Assembly (NCBI GenBank): GCA_035556135.1
Contig: DATMFO010000005.1
Location: 248,001 to 312,000 of the forward strand
From: ZC4RG30 sp035556135
Lineage (GTDB): Bacteria; Pseudomonadota; Gammaproteobacteria; Steroidobacterales; Steroidobacteraceae
Reading direction: 5' to 3'
Length of the DNA: 64,000 nucleotides
The translations under genes were made by a program, and so were the position numbers. The notes under the pieces were generated by a model. The model searched no databases. It was given only the letters and a program-made list of their open reading frames with translations, and was not told where the DNA came from. Positions 48,762 through 57,573 of this stretch are shown here, in pieces (position 1 is the first letter of the stretch; every line of letters begins with the position of its first letter).

Positions 48762-49979
48762 ATGCCCTTCCGTCTTGCCCTCAGTGGACTGAACGCCGCC
48801 TCCGCGGACCTCAGCGTCACCGCCAACAACATCGCCAACAGCTCCACCAGCGGGTTCAAGGAATCCCGTGCGGAGTTTGCCGAGCTCTTCGCGGTGTCCG
48901 CGCAGGGCGTGGCCACGCTCACCCCGGGCAACGGCGTGCGCGTGTCGGACATCGCCCAGCAGTTCAGCCAGGGCAATATCGACTTCACCGACAACAGCCT
49001 GGACCTCGCCATCAGCGGCACGGGCTTCTTCACGGTGAGCGACAACGGCTCCTATGCCTATACGCGCGCCGGTGCATTCCGCACTGACGCCGGCGGCTAC
49101 GTGGTGAACGCCCAGGGCCAGCGCCTGCAGGTGTTCCCACCTGTGGCGGGTGGCGGCTTCAATACCGGTTCGCTGGCGGACCTGCGGCTGGTGACCTCCG
49201 AGAGCGCGCCGCAGGCGACCTCGAATGTGGAACTGCTGGCCAACCTGCCGTCGGACGCCGTGCCGCCGACCAATCCCACTTTCGACCCCACCGATCCCAC
49301 CAGCTTCACCCGCGCCACTTCGCTGACGGTGTATGACTCGCTGGGCGCCGCGCACACCGGCACCGTGTATTTCGTGAAGGATGCCGCTCCCGGCGAGTGG
49401 ACCACGCATTTCTACATCGACGGCAATGACGTGGGGACCACCCCCGGCATCACCTTCGACAACATGGGCCGCCTGGTGGACCCGAATCCGGCCGAGCTGA
49501 ACTTCCCGGCCTACGCGCCCGCCACTGGCGCCGCCGACATGACGATCGCCATCAATGTCGCCGGCACCACGCAGTACGGCAGCGTGTTCAGCGTGGGCAA
49601 CATCACGCAGGACGGTTACACCACCGGCCGCCTCATCGGCATCGACATCGACAAGGCCGGCGTGGTGCAGGCGCGCTTCACCAACGGCCGCTCCAGCATC
49701 CTGGGCCAGGTGGCGCTGTCGAACTTCGCCAATCCGAACGGGCTGCAGCAGCTGGCCGATACCAGCTGGGCGGAAACCTTCGGCTCCGGCCAGGCACTGC
49801 GTGGCCAGGCGGGCAGCTCGGGCTTCGGCCTGGTGCAGTCCGGCGCGCTGGAAGCTTCCAACGTCGACATCACCACGCAGCTGGTGAACATGATCACCGC
49901 GCAACGCAACTTCCAGGCCAACGCGAAGATGATCTCCACGTCCGACGCCATCACGCAGACCATCATCAACATCCGCTAG
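48762..49979 (+). CDS. flgE: Flagellar hook protein FlgE
   Basis: 405 residues. N-terminal rod motif FRLALSGLNAASADLSVTANNIANSSTSGFKESRAEF, the SFLVSDNGSYAYTRAGAFRTDAGG-type segment (TGFFTVSDNGSYAYTRAG), an ESFTxYDSLGxxHTG-like SLTVYDSLGAAHTGTVYF, and the C-terminal VDITTQLVNMITAQRNFQANAKMIST are all as in FlgE. Polymerises into the universal joint. AGGAG before ATG. Confidence 0.97.
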   Translation: MPFRLALSGLNAASADLSVTANNIANSSTSGFKESRAEFAELFAVSAQGVATLTPGNGVRVSDIAQQFSQGNIDFTDNSLDLAISGTGFFTVSDNGSYAYTRAGAFRTDAGGYVVNAQGQRLQVFPPVAGGGFNTGSLADLRLVTSESAPQATSNVELLANLPSDAVPPTNPTFDPTDPTSFTRATSLTVYDSLGAAHTGTVYFVKDAAPGEWTTHFYIDGNDVGTTPGITFDNMGRLVDPNPAELNFPAYAPATGAADMTIAINVAGTTQYGSVFSVGNITQDGYTTGRLIGIDIDKAGVVQARFTNGRSSILGQVALSNFANPNGLQQLADTSWAETFGSGQALRGQAGSSGFGLVQSGALEASNVDITTQLVNMITAQRNFQANAKMISTSDAITQTIINIR

Positions 49980-49997
49980 TAGCACACAGGCAATCCC

Positions 49998-50738
49998 ATG
50001 GACCGCATGCTGTATGTTGCGATGACCGGTGCCCGCGAGACCCTGCAGGCACAGGCCGCCAACAACCACAACCTGGCCAATGCCTCCACCACCGGCTTCC
50101 GCGCCGACCTGGCGGCATTCCAGGCACGGCATGTGGCCGGCGATGGCTTCAACTCGCGCGTGTATGCGACCGCCTCCACCACGGGATTCGATGCGACCAC
50201 CGGCACGCTGGTGCCCACGGGTCGCGACCTCGACGTCGCGGTGCAGGGCGAGGGCTACATCGCGGTGATGGGAGTAGACGGCCGCGAGGCCTACACCCGC
50301 GCCGGCGACCTGCGCATCGATTCATCCGGCCAGCTGCGTACCGGCACAGGCCTTGCGGTGATGGGAGACGGCGGCCCGCTGGCCGTGCCGCCACATGCCA
50401 CCATCGCCATCGGGGGCGACGGCACCATCTCCATCGTGCCGCTGGGGCAGGGCCCCGAAACGCGCGCGGAAGTGGGTCGCATCAAGCTGGTCAATCCGGC
50501 CGCTGGCGAGCTCGCCAAGGGAACCGACGGCCTGCTGCGCATGCAGGATGGCAGCGATGCCCCCCCGGATGCATCCGCTACCCTGGTTTCCGGCGTGCTC
50601 GAGACCAGCAACGTCAATGTCGCCGACGCACTGGTCAACATGATCGAACTGTCGCGCCGCTTCGACCTGCAGGTGCGGGCGATGAAGAGCGCCGAGGACA
50701 ACGGCGCCGCCTCCGCGCGGCTGCTGTCGATGCGCTAG
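49998..50738 (+). CDS. flgF: Flagellar rod protein FlgF
   Basis: 246 residues. DRMLYVAMTGARETLQAQAANNHNLANASTTGFRADLAAFQ with the rod motif, VQGEGYIAVMGVDGREAYTRAGDLRIDSSG, and a C-terminal SNVNVADALVNMIELSRRFDLQVRAMKSAED. Part of the proximal rod. 18 bases after flgE. Confidence 0.96.
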   Translation: MDRMLYVAMTGARETLQAQAANNHNLANASTTGFRADLAAFQARHVAGDGFNSRVYATASTTGFDATTGTLVPTGRDLDVAVQGEGYIAVMGVDGREAYTRAGDLRIDSSGQLRTGTGLAVMGDGGPLAVPPHATIAIGGDGTISIVPLGQGPETRAEVGRIKLVNPAAGELAKGTDGLLRMQDGSDAPPDASATLVSGVLETSNVNVADALVNMIELSRRFDLQVRAMKSAEDNGAASARLLSMR

Positions 50739-50768
50739 GCCAACCGAGTTTCATAGAGGACCAAAACC

Positions 50769-51554
50769 ATGCATTCCGCACTGTGGGCCGCCAAGACCGG
50801 ACTCGACGCGCAGCAGACGCGCATGACCGTGATCTCGCACAACCTGGCCAACGTGAACACCACCGGCTTCAAGAAGGACCGGGCGGTATTCGAGGACCTG
50901 CTTTACCAGAACGTGAAGCAGGTGGGCGCGGCCACTTCGCAGGACACCGTGGCGCCCACGGGCCTGAACCTCGGCACCGGCGTGCGGGTGGTGGCCACCG
51001 AGAAGAACCACTCGCAGGGCGGCCTGAACAACACCGGCAATGCGCTGGACGTGGCCATCAACGGCCGCGGCTTCTTCCAGATCCTGCTGCCGGACGGCAG
51101 CTTCGGCTACACCCGCGACGGCTCGTTCAAGACCAGCGCAGAAGGCGAGCTGGTGACTTCCAGCGGCTATCGCGTGCAGCCGGGCATATCCATCCCGCAG
51201 GGCGCCCAGAGCGTGACCATCGGCGCCGACGGCACCGTGAGTGCGCAGGTCGCCGGGCAGTCCGCGCCGACGCAGATCGGCACGCTGCAGCTCACCGACT
51301 TCGTGAATCCCGCCGGCCTGCAGCCGCGCGGCGAGAACCTGCTGGTGGAGTCCGCTGCCAGCGGCCCCGCGCAGAGCAGCACCCCGGGGCTCAACGGCCT
51401 CGGCCTGCTGCAGCAGGGCTTCCTCGAAGGATCCAACGTCAATGTCGTCGAAGAGCTGGTTTCGATGATCGAGACCCAGCGGGCCTACGAGATGAACTCC
51501 AAGGCCATCTCCACCACCGACCAGATGCTGCAATACGTGAGCAACAACCTGTGA
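50769..51554 (+). CDS. flgG: Flagellar distal rod protein FlgG
   Basis: 261 residues, the conserved FlgG length. HSALWAAKTGLDAQQTRMTVISHNLANVNTTGFKKDRAVFEDLLYQN is textbook FlgG, as are the GTGVRVVATEK segment and the terminal EGSNVNVVEELVSMIETQRAYEMNSKAISTTDQML. Its stop overlaps the flgH GTG start in GTGA. Confidence 0.98.
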   Translation: MHSALWAAKTGLDAQQTRMTVISHNLANVNTTGFKKDRAVFEDLLYQNVKQVGAATSQDTVAPTGLNLGTGVRVVATEKNHSQGGLNNTGNALDVAINGRGFFQILLPDGSFGYTRDGSFKTSAEGELVTSSGYRVQPGISIPQGAQSVTIGADGTVSAQVAGQSAPTQIGTLQLTDFVNPAGLQPRGENLLVESAASGPAQSSTPGLNGLGLLQQGFLEGSNVNVVEELVSMIETQRAYEMNSKAISTTDQMLQYVSNNL

Positions 51555-52228
51555 GCAACCAGCGCTTCCTGATCCTTGCCGTGGGCGTGGCCGCAGCACT
51601 GCTGCTGCAGGCCTGCGTCACCGCGCCGGCTTACGAGGACTTCGCCGCCACCTGGCCGGAGGAGCTGCCGCGCGACGAGCCGGCCAACGGCGCCATCTAC
51701 CAGGCGGGCTACGACCGGCCGCTGTTCGAGAACCAGATCGCCCATCGCGTGGGCGATACCGTGACCATCATCCTCTCCGAGAACACCGCCGCGCAGAAGA
51801 GCTCCAGCACCACGACGGCCAAGGACACCTCCGTGGACATCGCGGCGCCCGTGCTGGCCGGTTCGCCACTTTCGATCGGCGGCAAGGAGCTGTCGGCCAC
51901 GATGGAGAACAGCCGCAGCTTCGAAGGCAAGGGCGACAGCAGCCTGTCGAACAAGCTGCAGGGCAATGTCACCGTGACGGTGGCCAGGCGTCTCACGAAC
52001 GGCAATCTCGTGGTCCGCGGCCAGAAGTGGATCGAGATCAACCAGGGGCGCGAGTTCGTGCGCATCCAGGGCGTGATCCGCCCGGTCGACATCCTGCCGG
52101 ACAACACCATCTATTCGTACAAGGTGGCCGACGCCAGCATCGCCTACGGGGCACGCGGCGCACTCAACGACGCCAACCGGCCGGGACTGCTGTCCCGCTT
52201 CTTCAACTCCATCTGGAACCCGATGTAA
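51551..52228 (+). CDS. flgH: Flagellar L-ring lipoprotein FlgH
   Basis: 225 residues, start GTG 51551. Lipoprotein signal with lipobox LLQAC. Mature part has GAIYQAGYDRPLFENQIAHRVGDTVTIILSENTAAQKSS, GNVTVTVARRLTNGNLVVRGQKWIEINQGREFVRIQGVIRP and GLLSRFFN, all of FlgH. Forms the ring in the outer membrane round the rod. Confidence 0.97.
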   Translation: MSNQRFLILAVGVAAALLLQACVTAPAYEDFAATWPEELPRDEPANGAIYQAGYDRPLFENQIAHRVGDTVTIILSENTAAQKSSSTTTAKDTSVDIAAPVLAGSPLSIGGKELSATMENSRSFEGKGDSSLSNKLQGNVTVTVARRLTNGNLVVRGQKWIEINQGREFVRIQGVIRPVDILPDNTIYSYKVADASIAYGARGALNDANRPGLLSRFFNSIWNPM

Positions 52229-53343
52229 TGAAACGCCATGCGAAGCATCTGATGGCCGCGGCCCTGCTGGGCCTTGCCGCACTGGCGCCCGTCGCCCAGG
52301 CGGAGCGGGTGAAGGACCTGGCCTCGGTGGCCGGCGTGCGCGGCAACCAGCTGGTGGGCTACGGCCTGGTGGTGGGCCTCGATGGCACCGGCGACCAGAC
52401 CAGCCAGGCGCCGTTCACCATCCAGAGCATCAAGAACATGCTGGCCACCTTCGGCATCACCGTGCCGCCGAACGTGAATCCGCAGCTGAAGAACGTGGCC
52501 GCGGTGGTGGTCACCGCCGACCTGCCGCCGTTCTCCAAGGCCGGCCAGACCATCGACGTGACGGTTTCCTCCATCGCCAATGCGGCCTCGCTGCGCGGCG
52601 GCACGCTGCTGATGACGCCGCTGCGTGGCATCGACGGCGAGGTGTATGGCATCGCCCAGGGCAGCATGGTGGTCAGCGGCTTCGGCGCCAAGGGCAGCGA
52701 CGGTTCAAAGCTGTCGGTGAACGTGCCCTCCAGCGGCCGGGTTCCCAATGGGGCCACGGTGGAGCGTGAGGTGCCGAACAATTTCGCTTCGCAGCCGCAT
52801 GTGGTGCTCAACCTGCACACGCCGGATTTCACTACTGCCGCCCGCCTGGCCGGCGGCATCAACCAGTTGCTGGGCGAGGGCACGGCGCAGGCCATGGACG
52901 CGGTGTCGGTGAAAGTGTCCGCGCCGGTGGATCCCAACCAGCGCATCGCGTATCTCTCGACGCTGGAAGCCATTGAAGTGGAGCCGGGCGACGCCCCCGC
53001 GCGTGTCATCGTCAATTCGCGCACTGGCACCGTGGTGATCGGTTCGCGCGTGCGCGTGAAGCCGGCCGCGGTAGCCCACGGGTCGCTGTCCGTGACCATC
53101 ACCGAGCGGCTGGACGTCACGCAGCCGCAGGCTTTCTCCCGCGGCGAGACCGTGGTGACGCCGCGCAGCGAGATCTCGGTGGAGCAGGCGGAGGCGCGCA
53201 TGTTCCTGTTCGACGCCGGCGTCGATCTGAACGAGATCGTGCGTGCGGTGAACCAGGTGGGTGCCGCCCCGGGTGACCTCGTCGCCATCCTCGAGGCCTT
53301 GAAGGAAGCCGGTGCCCTGCGTGCCGAGCTGATCGTCATCTAG
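52228..53343 (+). CDS. flgI: Flagellar P-ring protein FlgI
   Basis: 371 residues. The ATG shares its A with the flgH stop (TAATG). Signal peptide LMAAALLGLAALAPVAQA, then RVKDLASVAGVRGNQLVGYGLVVGLDGTGDQT, NVAAVVVTADLPPFSKAGQTIDVTVSSI and the C-terminal MFLFDAGVDLNEIVRAVNQVGAAPGDLVAILEALKEAGAL of FlgI. Forms the ring in the peptidoglycan; FlgA assists. Confidence 0.98.
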   Translation: MKRHAKHLMAAALLGLAALAPVAQAERVKDLASVAGVRGNQLVGYGLVVGLDGTGDQTSQAPFTIQSIKNMLATFGITVPPNVNPQLKNVAAVVVTADLPPFSKAGQTIDVTVSSIANAASLRGGTLLMTPLRGIDGEVYGIAQGSMVVSGFGAKGSDGSKLSVNVPSSGRVPNGATVEREVPNNFASQPHVVLNLHTPDFTTAARLAGGINQLLGEGTAQAMDAVSVKVSAPVDPNQRIAYLSTLEAIEVEPGDAPARVIVNSRTGTVVIGSRVRVKPAAVAHGSLSVTITERLDVTQPQAFSRGETVVTPRSEISVEQAEARMFLFDAGVDLNEIVRAVNQVGAAPGDLVAILEALKEAGALRAELIVI

Positions 53344-53352
53344 GACACGTTC

Positions 53353-54216
53353 ATGAGCGTCGGTCCCGTCAGTCCTTCCCTGTACGCCGATCCGGCGGCA
53401 CTTGGCGCGCTCAGGCGCGATGCCGCCGCGCAGACGCCGGAAGCACTGCGCGAGACCGCGAAGCAGTTCGAAAGCCTGTTCACCAGCCTGCTGCTGAAGA
53501 GCATGCGCGAGAGCCTGCCGGGGGACCCCTTCGGCAGCGACCAGCAGGATTTCTACCAGGACATGTTCGACCAGCAGCTGGCCACGCAGCTTTCCAATGG
53601 CAAGGGCCTTGGCCTCGCCGATGTGCTGGTGCGACAGCTGATGCAGGGATCGGGCAGCGCGCCTGATGCTGCCGCAGGCCTGGCGGCGCAGGGAACCGGC
53701 GGCCCGGCTTCCGGGCAATGGCCGCCGCGCAATGCGGACGAATTCGTGCGCAACATCCGCCCGGCTGCCACTGCCGCGGCGCGCGAACTGGGAGTGGATG
53801 CCGACACCATCATTGCCCACGCCGCACTGGAAACCGGCTGGGGCCGCTCCATGCCCACCGGCGCCGATGGCCGGCCCAGCTTCAACCTGTTCGGCATCAA
53901 GGCCGGATCCGGCTGGAAGGGCGACGTGCACCAGTCGCCGACGAAGGAATTCACCGGTGGTCGCATGCAGGAAGTCACCGATGGCTTCCGCGCCTACAGC
54001 TCGCCCGAACAGTCCATCAGGGATTATGTCGGCCTGCTGAAGGGCAACCCCCGTTATGCCGGTGCACTGGATACCGGCAGCGACGCAGAGGCCTTCGCGC
54101 GTGGCCTGGCACGCGGTGGCTACGCAACCGATCCGGACTATGTCACCAAGCTGACAGCAGTTGCCGCGCGGCTAAAGCTTGCCGCTGGCGAACCGATAAC
54201 CCGGGCAAGAACCTGA
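53353..54216 (+). CDS. flgJ: Flagellar rod assembly protein / muramidase FlgJ
   Basis: 287 residues in two domains. The N-terminal rod-binding part has AKQFESLFTSLLLKSMRESLPGD and YQDMFDQQLATQLSNGKGLGLADVLVRQL. After an Ala/Gly linker, the C-terminal glucosaminidase has the catalytic Glu in HAALETGWGRSMP, then FNLFGIKAGSGWKGDV and YSSPEQSIRDYVGLLKGNPRY. It opens the cell wall for the rod. Nine bases after flgI. Confidence 0.96.
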   Translation: MSVGPVSPSLYADPAALGALRRDAAAQTPEALRETAKQFESLFTSLLLKSMRESLPGDPFGSDQQDFYQDMFDQQLATQLSNGKGLGLADVLVRQLMQGSGSAPDAAAGLAAQGTGGPASGQWPPRNADEFVRNIRPAATAAARELGVDADTIIAHAALETGWGRSMPTGADGRPSFNLFGIKAGSGWKGDVHQSPTKEFTGGRMQEVTDGFRAYSSPEQSIRDYVGLLKGNPRYAGALDTGSDAEAFARGLARGGYATDPDYVTKLTAVAARLKLAAGEPITRART

Positions 54217-54230
54217 GAGGCGCCTGACTC

Positions 54231-56129
54231 ATGCCTGACATGCTGAATGTGTCCGTCTCGGGCCTGCGCGCCTTCCAGCGTGCACTGGAGACGACCAGCC
54301 ACAACATCGCCAATGTCGCGACGCCCGGCTACAGCCGGCAGCGCGTGCAGCTGGCCACCAGCGCGCCGGAGGTCTTCGGCAGTTCCTCGCTGGGCACCGG
54401 CGTGCAGCTGCAGGGCATCCGCCGCTACAGCGATGACCTGCTGCTCACGCAGATGCGCAGTGCCTCCAGCGGCCAGGCGCGGCTGGAGGTGTATGCGCAG
54501 AATGCCAACGCGCTCAGCAACCTTTTTGCGGACAGCTCCACCGGCCTGTCGGCGGCAATGCAGCGGTTCAGCAATGCGCTGCAGGAAGTGGCCAATACAC
54601 CCACCTCCACCGCGGCACGGCAGGTGCTGCTGTCGGAGGCCGAAGGCCTGACCACCCGGCTGGCCACCTACGAATCGCGGCTCAACAACCTCGAGGCGCA
54701 GATCAACGAGCAGCTGCGGGCCGAGGCCACCTCGATCAACAGCATCGCCACCAACATCGCGCGGCTGAACCAGGAGATCGCGCGTGCCAGCGGGCTTACG
54801 GGCTCGGCGCCGGCTGACCTGCTGGATGCCCGCGACCAGCAGCTGGCGGAGCTTTCCCAGCGGCTGGACGTCACCACGGTGACCCAGGACAGCGGCATCC
54901 TCAACGTGTTCGTCGGTACCGGCCAGCCGCTGGTGATCGGGGGCGACACCACCCAGATCATGGCGCAGCCGGATCCTTTCCTGCCGTCGCGTGTGTCACT
55001 GGCCTTCCGCACGCCGGCCGGTGCAGTGGACATTTCCTCCTCCCTGAAGGGCGGCAGCGTCGGCGGCCTGCTGGACGCGCGGCGTGAGCTGCTGGATCCG
55101 GCCCGCAATGAGCTTGGCCGCATCGCCGTCGGCCTGGTGGAGGCCGTCAATACGCAACACCACAAGGGCATCGACCTGCATGGCAATGCCGGCGGTGACT
55201 TCTTCGCCGTGGGCGGCGTGGATGTGTCCGCCGCAACCACGAACAACGGCGGGGCGCTGCTCACGGCCACCCGCACGGGCGCCGGATCACTCACCACGCA
55301 CGACTACGTGGTTCGCCACGACGGTACGGCCTGGAGCGTGCAGCGCGCCGATACCGGCGCGGCGGTGCCCTTTACGGCCACCGCTTCCACTCTGGAATTC
55401 GACGGGCTGTCGGTGGCCATCGGCGGTACTGCGCCAGCGACGGGCGACCGGTTCCTGGTGCGTCCCACCGCCGCGGCCATCAGCGGCCTCGACGTGGTGG
55501 TTGGCGATCCATCGCGCATCGCCGCTGCAGCTCCGATACGCACGGTCACCGCGGCCGGGAACACCGGCTCGGGGGTCATCTCGGCAGGCGAGGTGCTGGA
55601 TGCGGACAACCCGGCGCTGCGCGATCCGGTGACCATCCGCTTCACCGGTCCCGGCAACTGGGAAGCGCGCGATGCGGGCGACAACTTGCTGGCCTCCGGC
55701 AGCGTCGCGCCCGGCGGCAACATTGACGTCAATGGGTGGCGGGTGGGCATCAGCGGCTCCCCGGCCGCTGGCGACAGCTTCACCGTCACCGGCAACAGCT
55801 CCGGCGTGGGCGACAACCGCAACGCGCTGGAAATGGCGACCGTGATGCAGCGTGGCCTGCTGGCCAACGGTGCCGAGTCGCTGGACGGCGCGGTGGGCCG
55901 CTTTGTCGGCGGAGTGGGCGTGGCCGCCGCCGGCGCCAACGCCAGCCTCGAGGCGCAGCAGATCATTTATGACGACAGCGTGGCATCCGTGGACGCGCTG
56001 TCCGGCGTGAACCTCGACGAGGAGGCGGCAAACATGCTGCGCTACCAGCAGGCCTACCAGGCCGCCGCGCAGATGATCCGCGTCACGCAGGAACTGATGG
56101 ATACCCTGATGAACGCGGTGAACCGATGA
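54231..56129 (+). CDS. flgK: Flagellar hook-filament junction protein 1, FlgK
   Basis: 632 residues, longer than the enteric protein (~550). N-terminal NVSVSGLRAFQRALETTSHNIANVATPGYSRQRVQLAT and C-terminal SGVNLDEEAANMLRYQQAYQAAAQMIRVTQELMDTLMNAVNR are as expected. A variable middle (Ala/Gly/Thr-rich, about residues 320-520) accounts for the extra length. Joins the hook to the filament; partner of FlgN. Overlaps flgL by 4 bases. Confidence 0.97.
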   Translation: MPDMLNVSVSGLRAFQRALETTSHNIANVATPGYSRQRVQLATSAPEVFGSSSLGTGVQLQGIRRYSDDLLLTQMRSASSGQARLEVYAQNANALSNLFADSSTGLSAAMQRFSNALQEVANTPTSTAARQVLLSEAEGLTTRLATYESRLNNLEAQINEQLRAEATSINSIATNIARLNQEIARASGLTGSAPADLLDARDQQLAELSQRLDVTTVTQDSGILNVFVGTGQPLVIGGDTTQIMAQPDPFLPSRVSLAFRTPAGAVDISSSLKGGSVGGLLDARRELLDPARNELGRIAVGLVEAVNTQHHKGIDLHGNAGGDFFAVGGVDVSAATTNNGGALLTATRTGAGSLTTHDYVVRHDGTAWSVQRADTGAAVPFTATASTLEFDGLSVAIGGTAPATGDRFLVRPTAAAISGLDVVVGDPSRIAAAAPIRTVTAAGNTGSGVISAGEVLDADNPALRDPVTIRFTGPGNWEARDAGDNLLASGSVAPGGNIDVNGWRVGISGSPAAGDSFTVTGNSSGVGDNRNALEMATVMQRGLLANGAESLDGAVGRFVGGVGVAAAGANASLEAQQIIYDDSVASVDALSGVNLDEEAANMLRYQQAYQAAAQMIRVTQELMDTLMNAVNR

Positions 56130-57373
56130 TCACGCGCATGTCCACGCCCGGCCAGCATGCCGCGGCGATAGCCCAGATCCTCAAGCAGCAGACGGCGCTG
56201 TCGAAGACGCAGGTGCAGGTGGCCTCGGGCCGCCGCATCCTCACGCCGGCCGACGATCCGGTGGCGGCCACGCGCATCATGTCCACCGAGCGCACGCAGG
56301 CGCAGCTTGCGCAGTATGGCCGCAATGCCGACATGGCGATGCAGCGGCTGGGTGCGGGCGAGCAGGCGCTGGGAGACCTGGGCAATTTGCTGCAGCGGAT
56401 CCACGTGGTCACCGTGCAGGCCAACAACGGCACCATGGATGATGCCTCGCTCCGCGCTGTCGCCACCGAGGTGCGCGCCCGCGCCGCGGAGCTGCTGCAG
56501 ATCGCCAACCGGCAGGACAGCAACGGCGAGTACCTGTATGCGGGGTTCTCCACTACCACGCGGCCGTTCTCGCATGACGGCGTTGCGGCCTCGTATGCAG
56601 GTGACCAGGGCGTGCGGCAGCTGCAGATCAGCGCCACCCAGAAGATGGCCGACAGCTTCCACGGCGGACGGGTGTTCATGGACATCCCGGCTGGCAACGG
56701 CCAGTTCGTGGCTTCTGCCGGCGTGCATGCCGGCACCGGCGTGATCGGCGCCAACCAGGTAGTGGATGCCGCGGCATGGTCCGCTGCAGCCGCGGCGGCC
56801 GCTGCCGTCCCGCAGCCCCACACCTATACCATCCGCTTCGCGGATGCCGACACGGACGGCGTGGCGGACAACTGGGAGGTGCTGGATGCCGGCGGCAACC
56901 AGGTAGCCACCGGCAGTTATGCCGGCGAATCGGTGATCAGTTTCAATGGCGCGCAGGTGAGTGTCAGCGGCAAGCCCGCGGATGGCGATACCTTCACGAT
57001 CGCGCCGGCCGGCACCGAGGACATGTTCCGGACAATTGACGATCTGCTGGTTGCGCTTGAGCGCGGTGCCGCCACTCCGGAATCCCGCGCCCAGCTGAGC
57101 ACCGGCCTGAACAAGGCCATGTCCCAGCTCGCGCGGGCAATGGACCACGTGGACAACCTGCGCGCCGAGACCGGCGCGCGCATCGCGGCGCTCGACACCG
57201 CAGGCGCGCAGCGCGAGGACCTGGACTACCAGCTGGCAGAGTCGCTGAGCTCCCTGCGCGACCTCGACTATGCGGAGGCCATCAGCCGCCTCAACCAGCA
57301 GGTAGTGGGGTTGCAGGCCGCCCAGACCGCCTACACGCGCATCGGCCAGATGTCGCTCTTCGACGTACTGTGA
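56126..57373 (+). CDS. flgL: Flagellar hook-filament junction protein 3, FlgL
   Basis: 415 residues. N-terminal flagellin-like ITRMSTPGQHAAAIAQILKQQTALSKTQVQVASGRRILTPADDPVAATRIM; C-terminal DYQLAESLSSLRDLDYAEAISRLNQQVVGLQAAQTAYTRIGQMSLFDVL. Also larger than in enterics, owing to an inserted domain near residues 215-300 that contains the run WSAAAAAAAAVPQPHTYTIRF. Last gene of the long operon. Confidence 0.97.
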   Translation: MITRMSTPGQHAAAIAQILKQQTALSKTQVQVASGRRILTPADDPVAATRIMSTERTQAQLAQYGRNADMAMQRLGAGEQALGDLGNLLQRIHVVTVQANNGTMDDASLRAVATEVRARAAELLQIANRQDSNGEYLYAGFSTTTRPFSHDGVAASYAGDQGVRQLQISATQKMADSFHGGRVFMDIPAGNGQFVASAGVHAGTGVIGANQVVDAAAWSAAAAAAAAVPQPHTYTIRFADADTDGVADNWEVLDAGGNQVATGSYAGESVISFNGAQVSVSGKPADGDTFTIAPAGTEDMFRTIDDLLVALERGAATPESRAQLSTGLNKAMSQLARAMDHVDNLRAETGARIAALDTAGAQREDLDYQLAESLSSLRDLDYAEAISRLNQQVVGLQAAQTAYTRIGQMSLFDVL

Positions 57374-57444
57374 GCAGGGCGCAGCCTGAGCTGCGGCTTG
57401 TGACGCAGGTCTCGCATCCAGCCGCCAATCTGCGCACTGCGTCT

Positions 57445-57471
57445 TCAAGTACCGGCCAGGCGGGCCGTTAA
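57445..57471 (+). promoter_or_regulatory. Sigma-28 promoter of fliC
   Basis: TCAAGTAC, 11 bases, then GCCGTTAA (57464-57471): an almost exact match to the sigma-28 consensus as used in Xanthomonas-like bacteria. The leader to fliC is about 95 bases and ends in AGGAG. The element is 24 of 27 bases identical to that of fliS. Confidence 0.88.
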
Positions 57472-57573
57472 CCCTCTCGAAGAGAGCACTGGCAGGCGAG
57501 AGCCCACCAGGGCATCGCAGGCCAGCAAGGCCGGATCGACCAGGAACCCAGGATTCAACAGGAGTAACTTGAC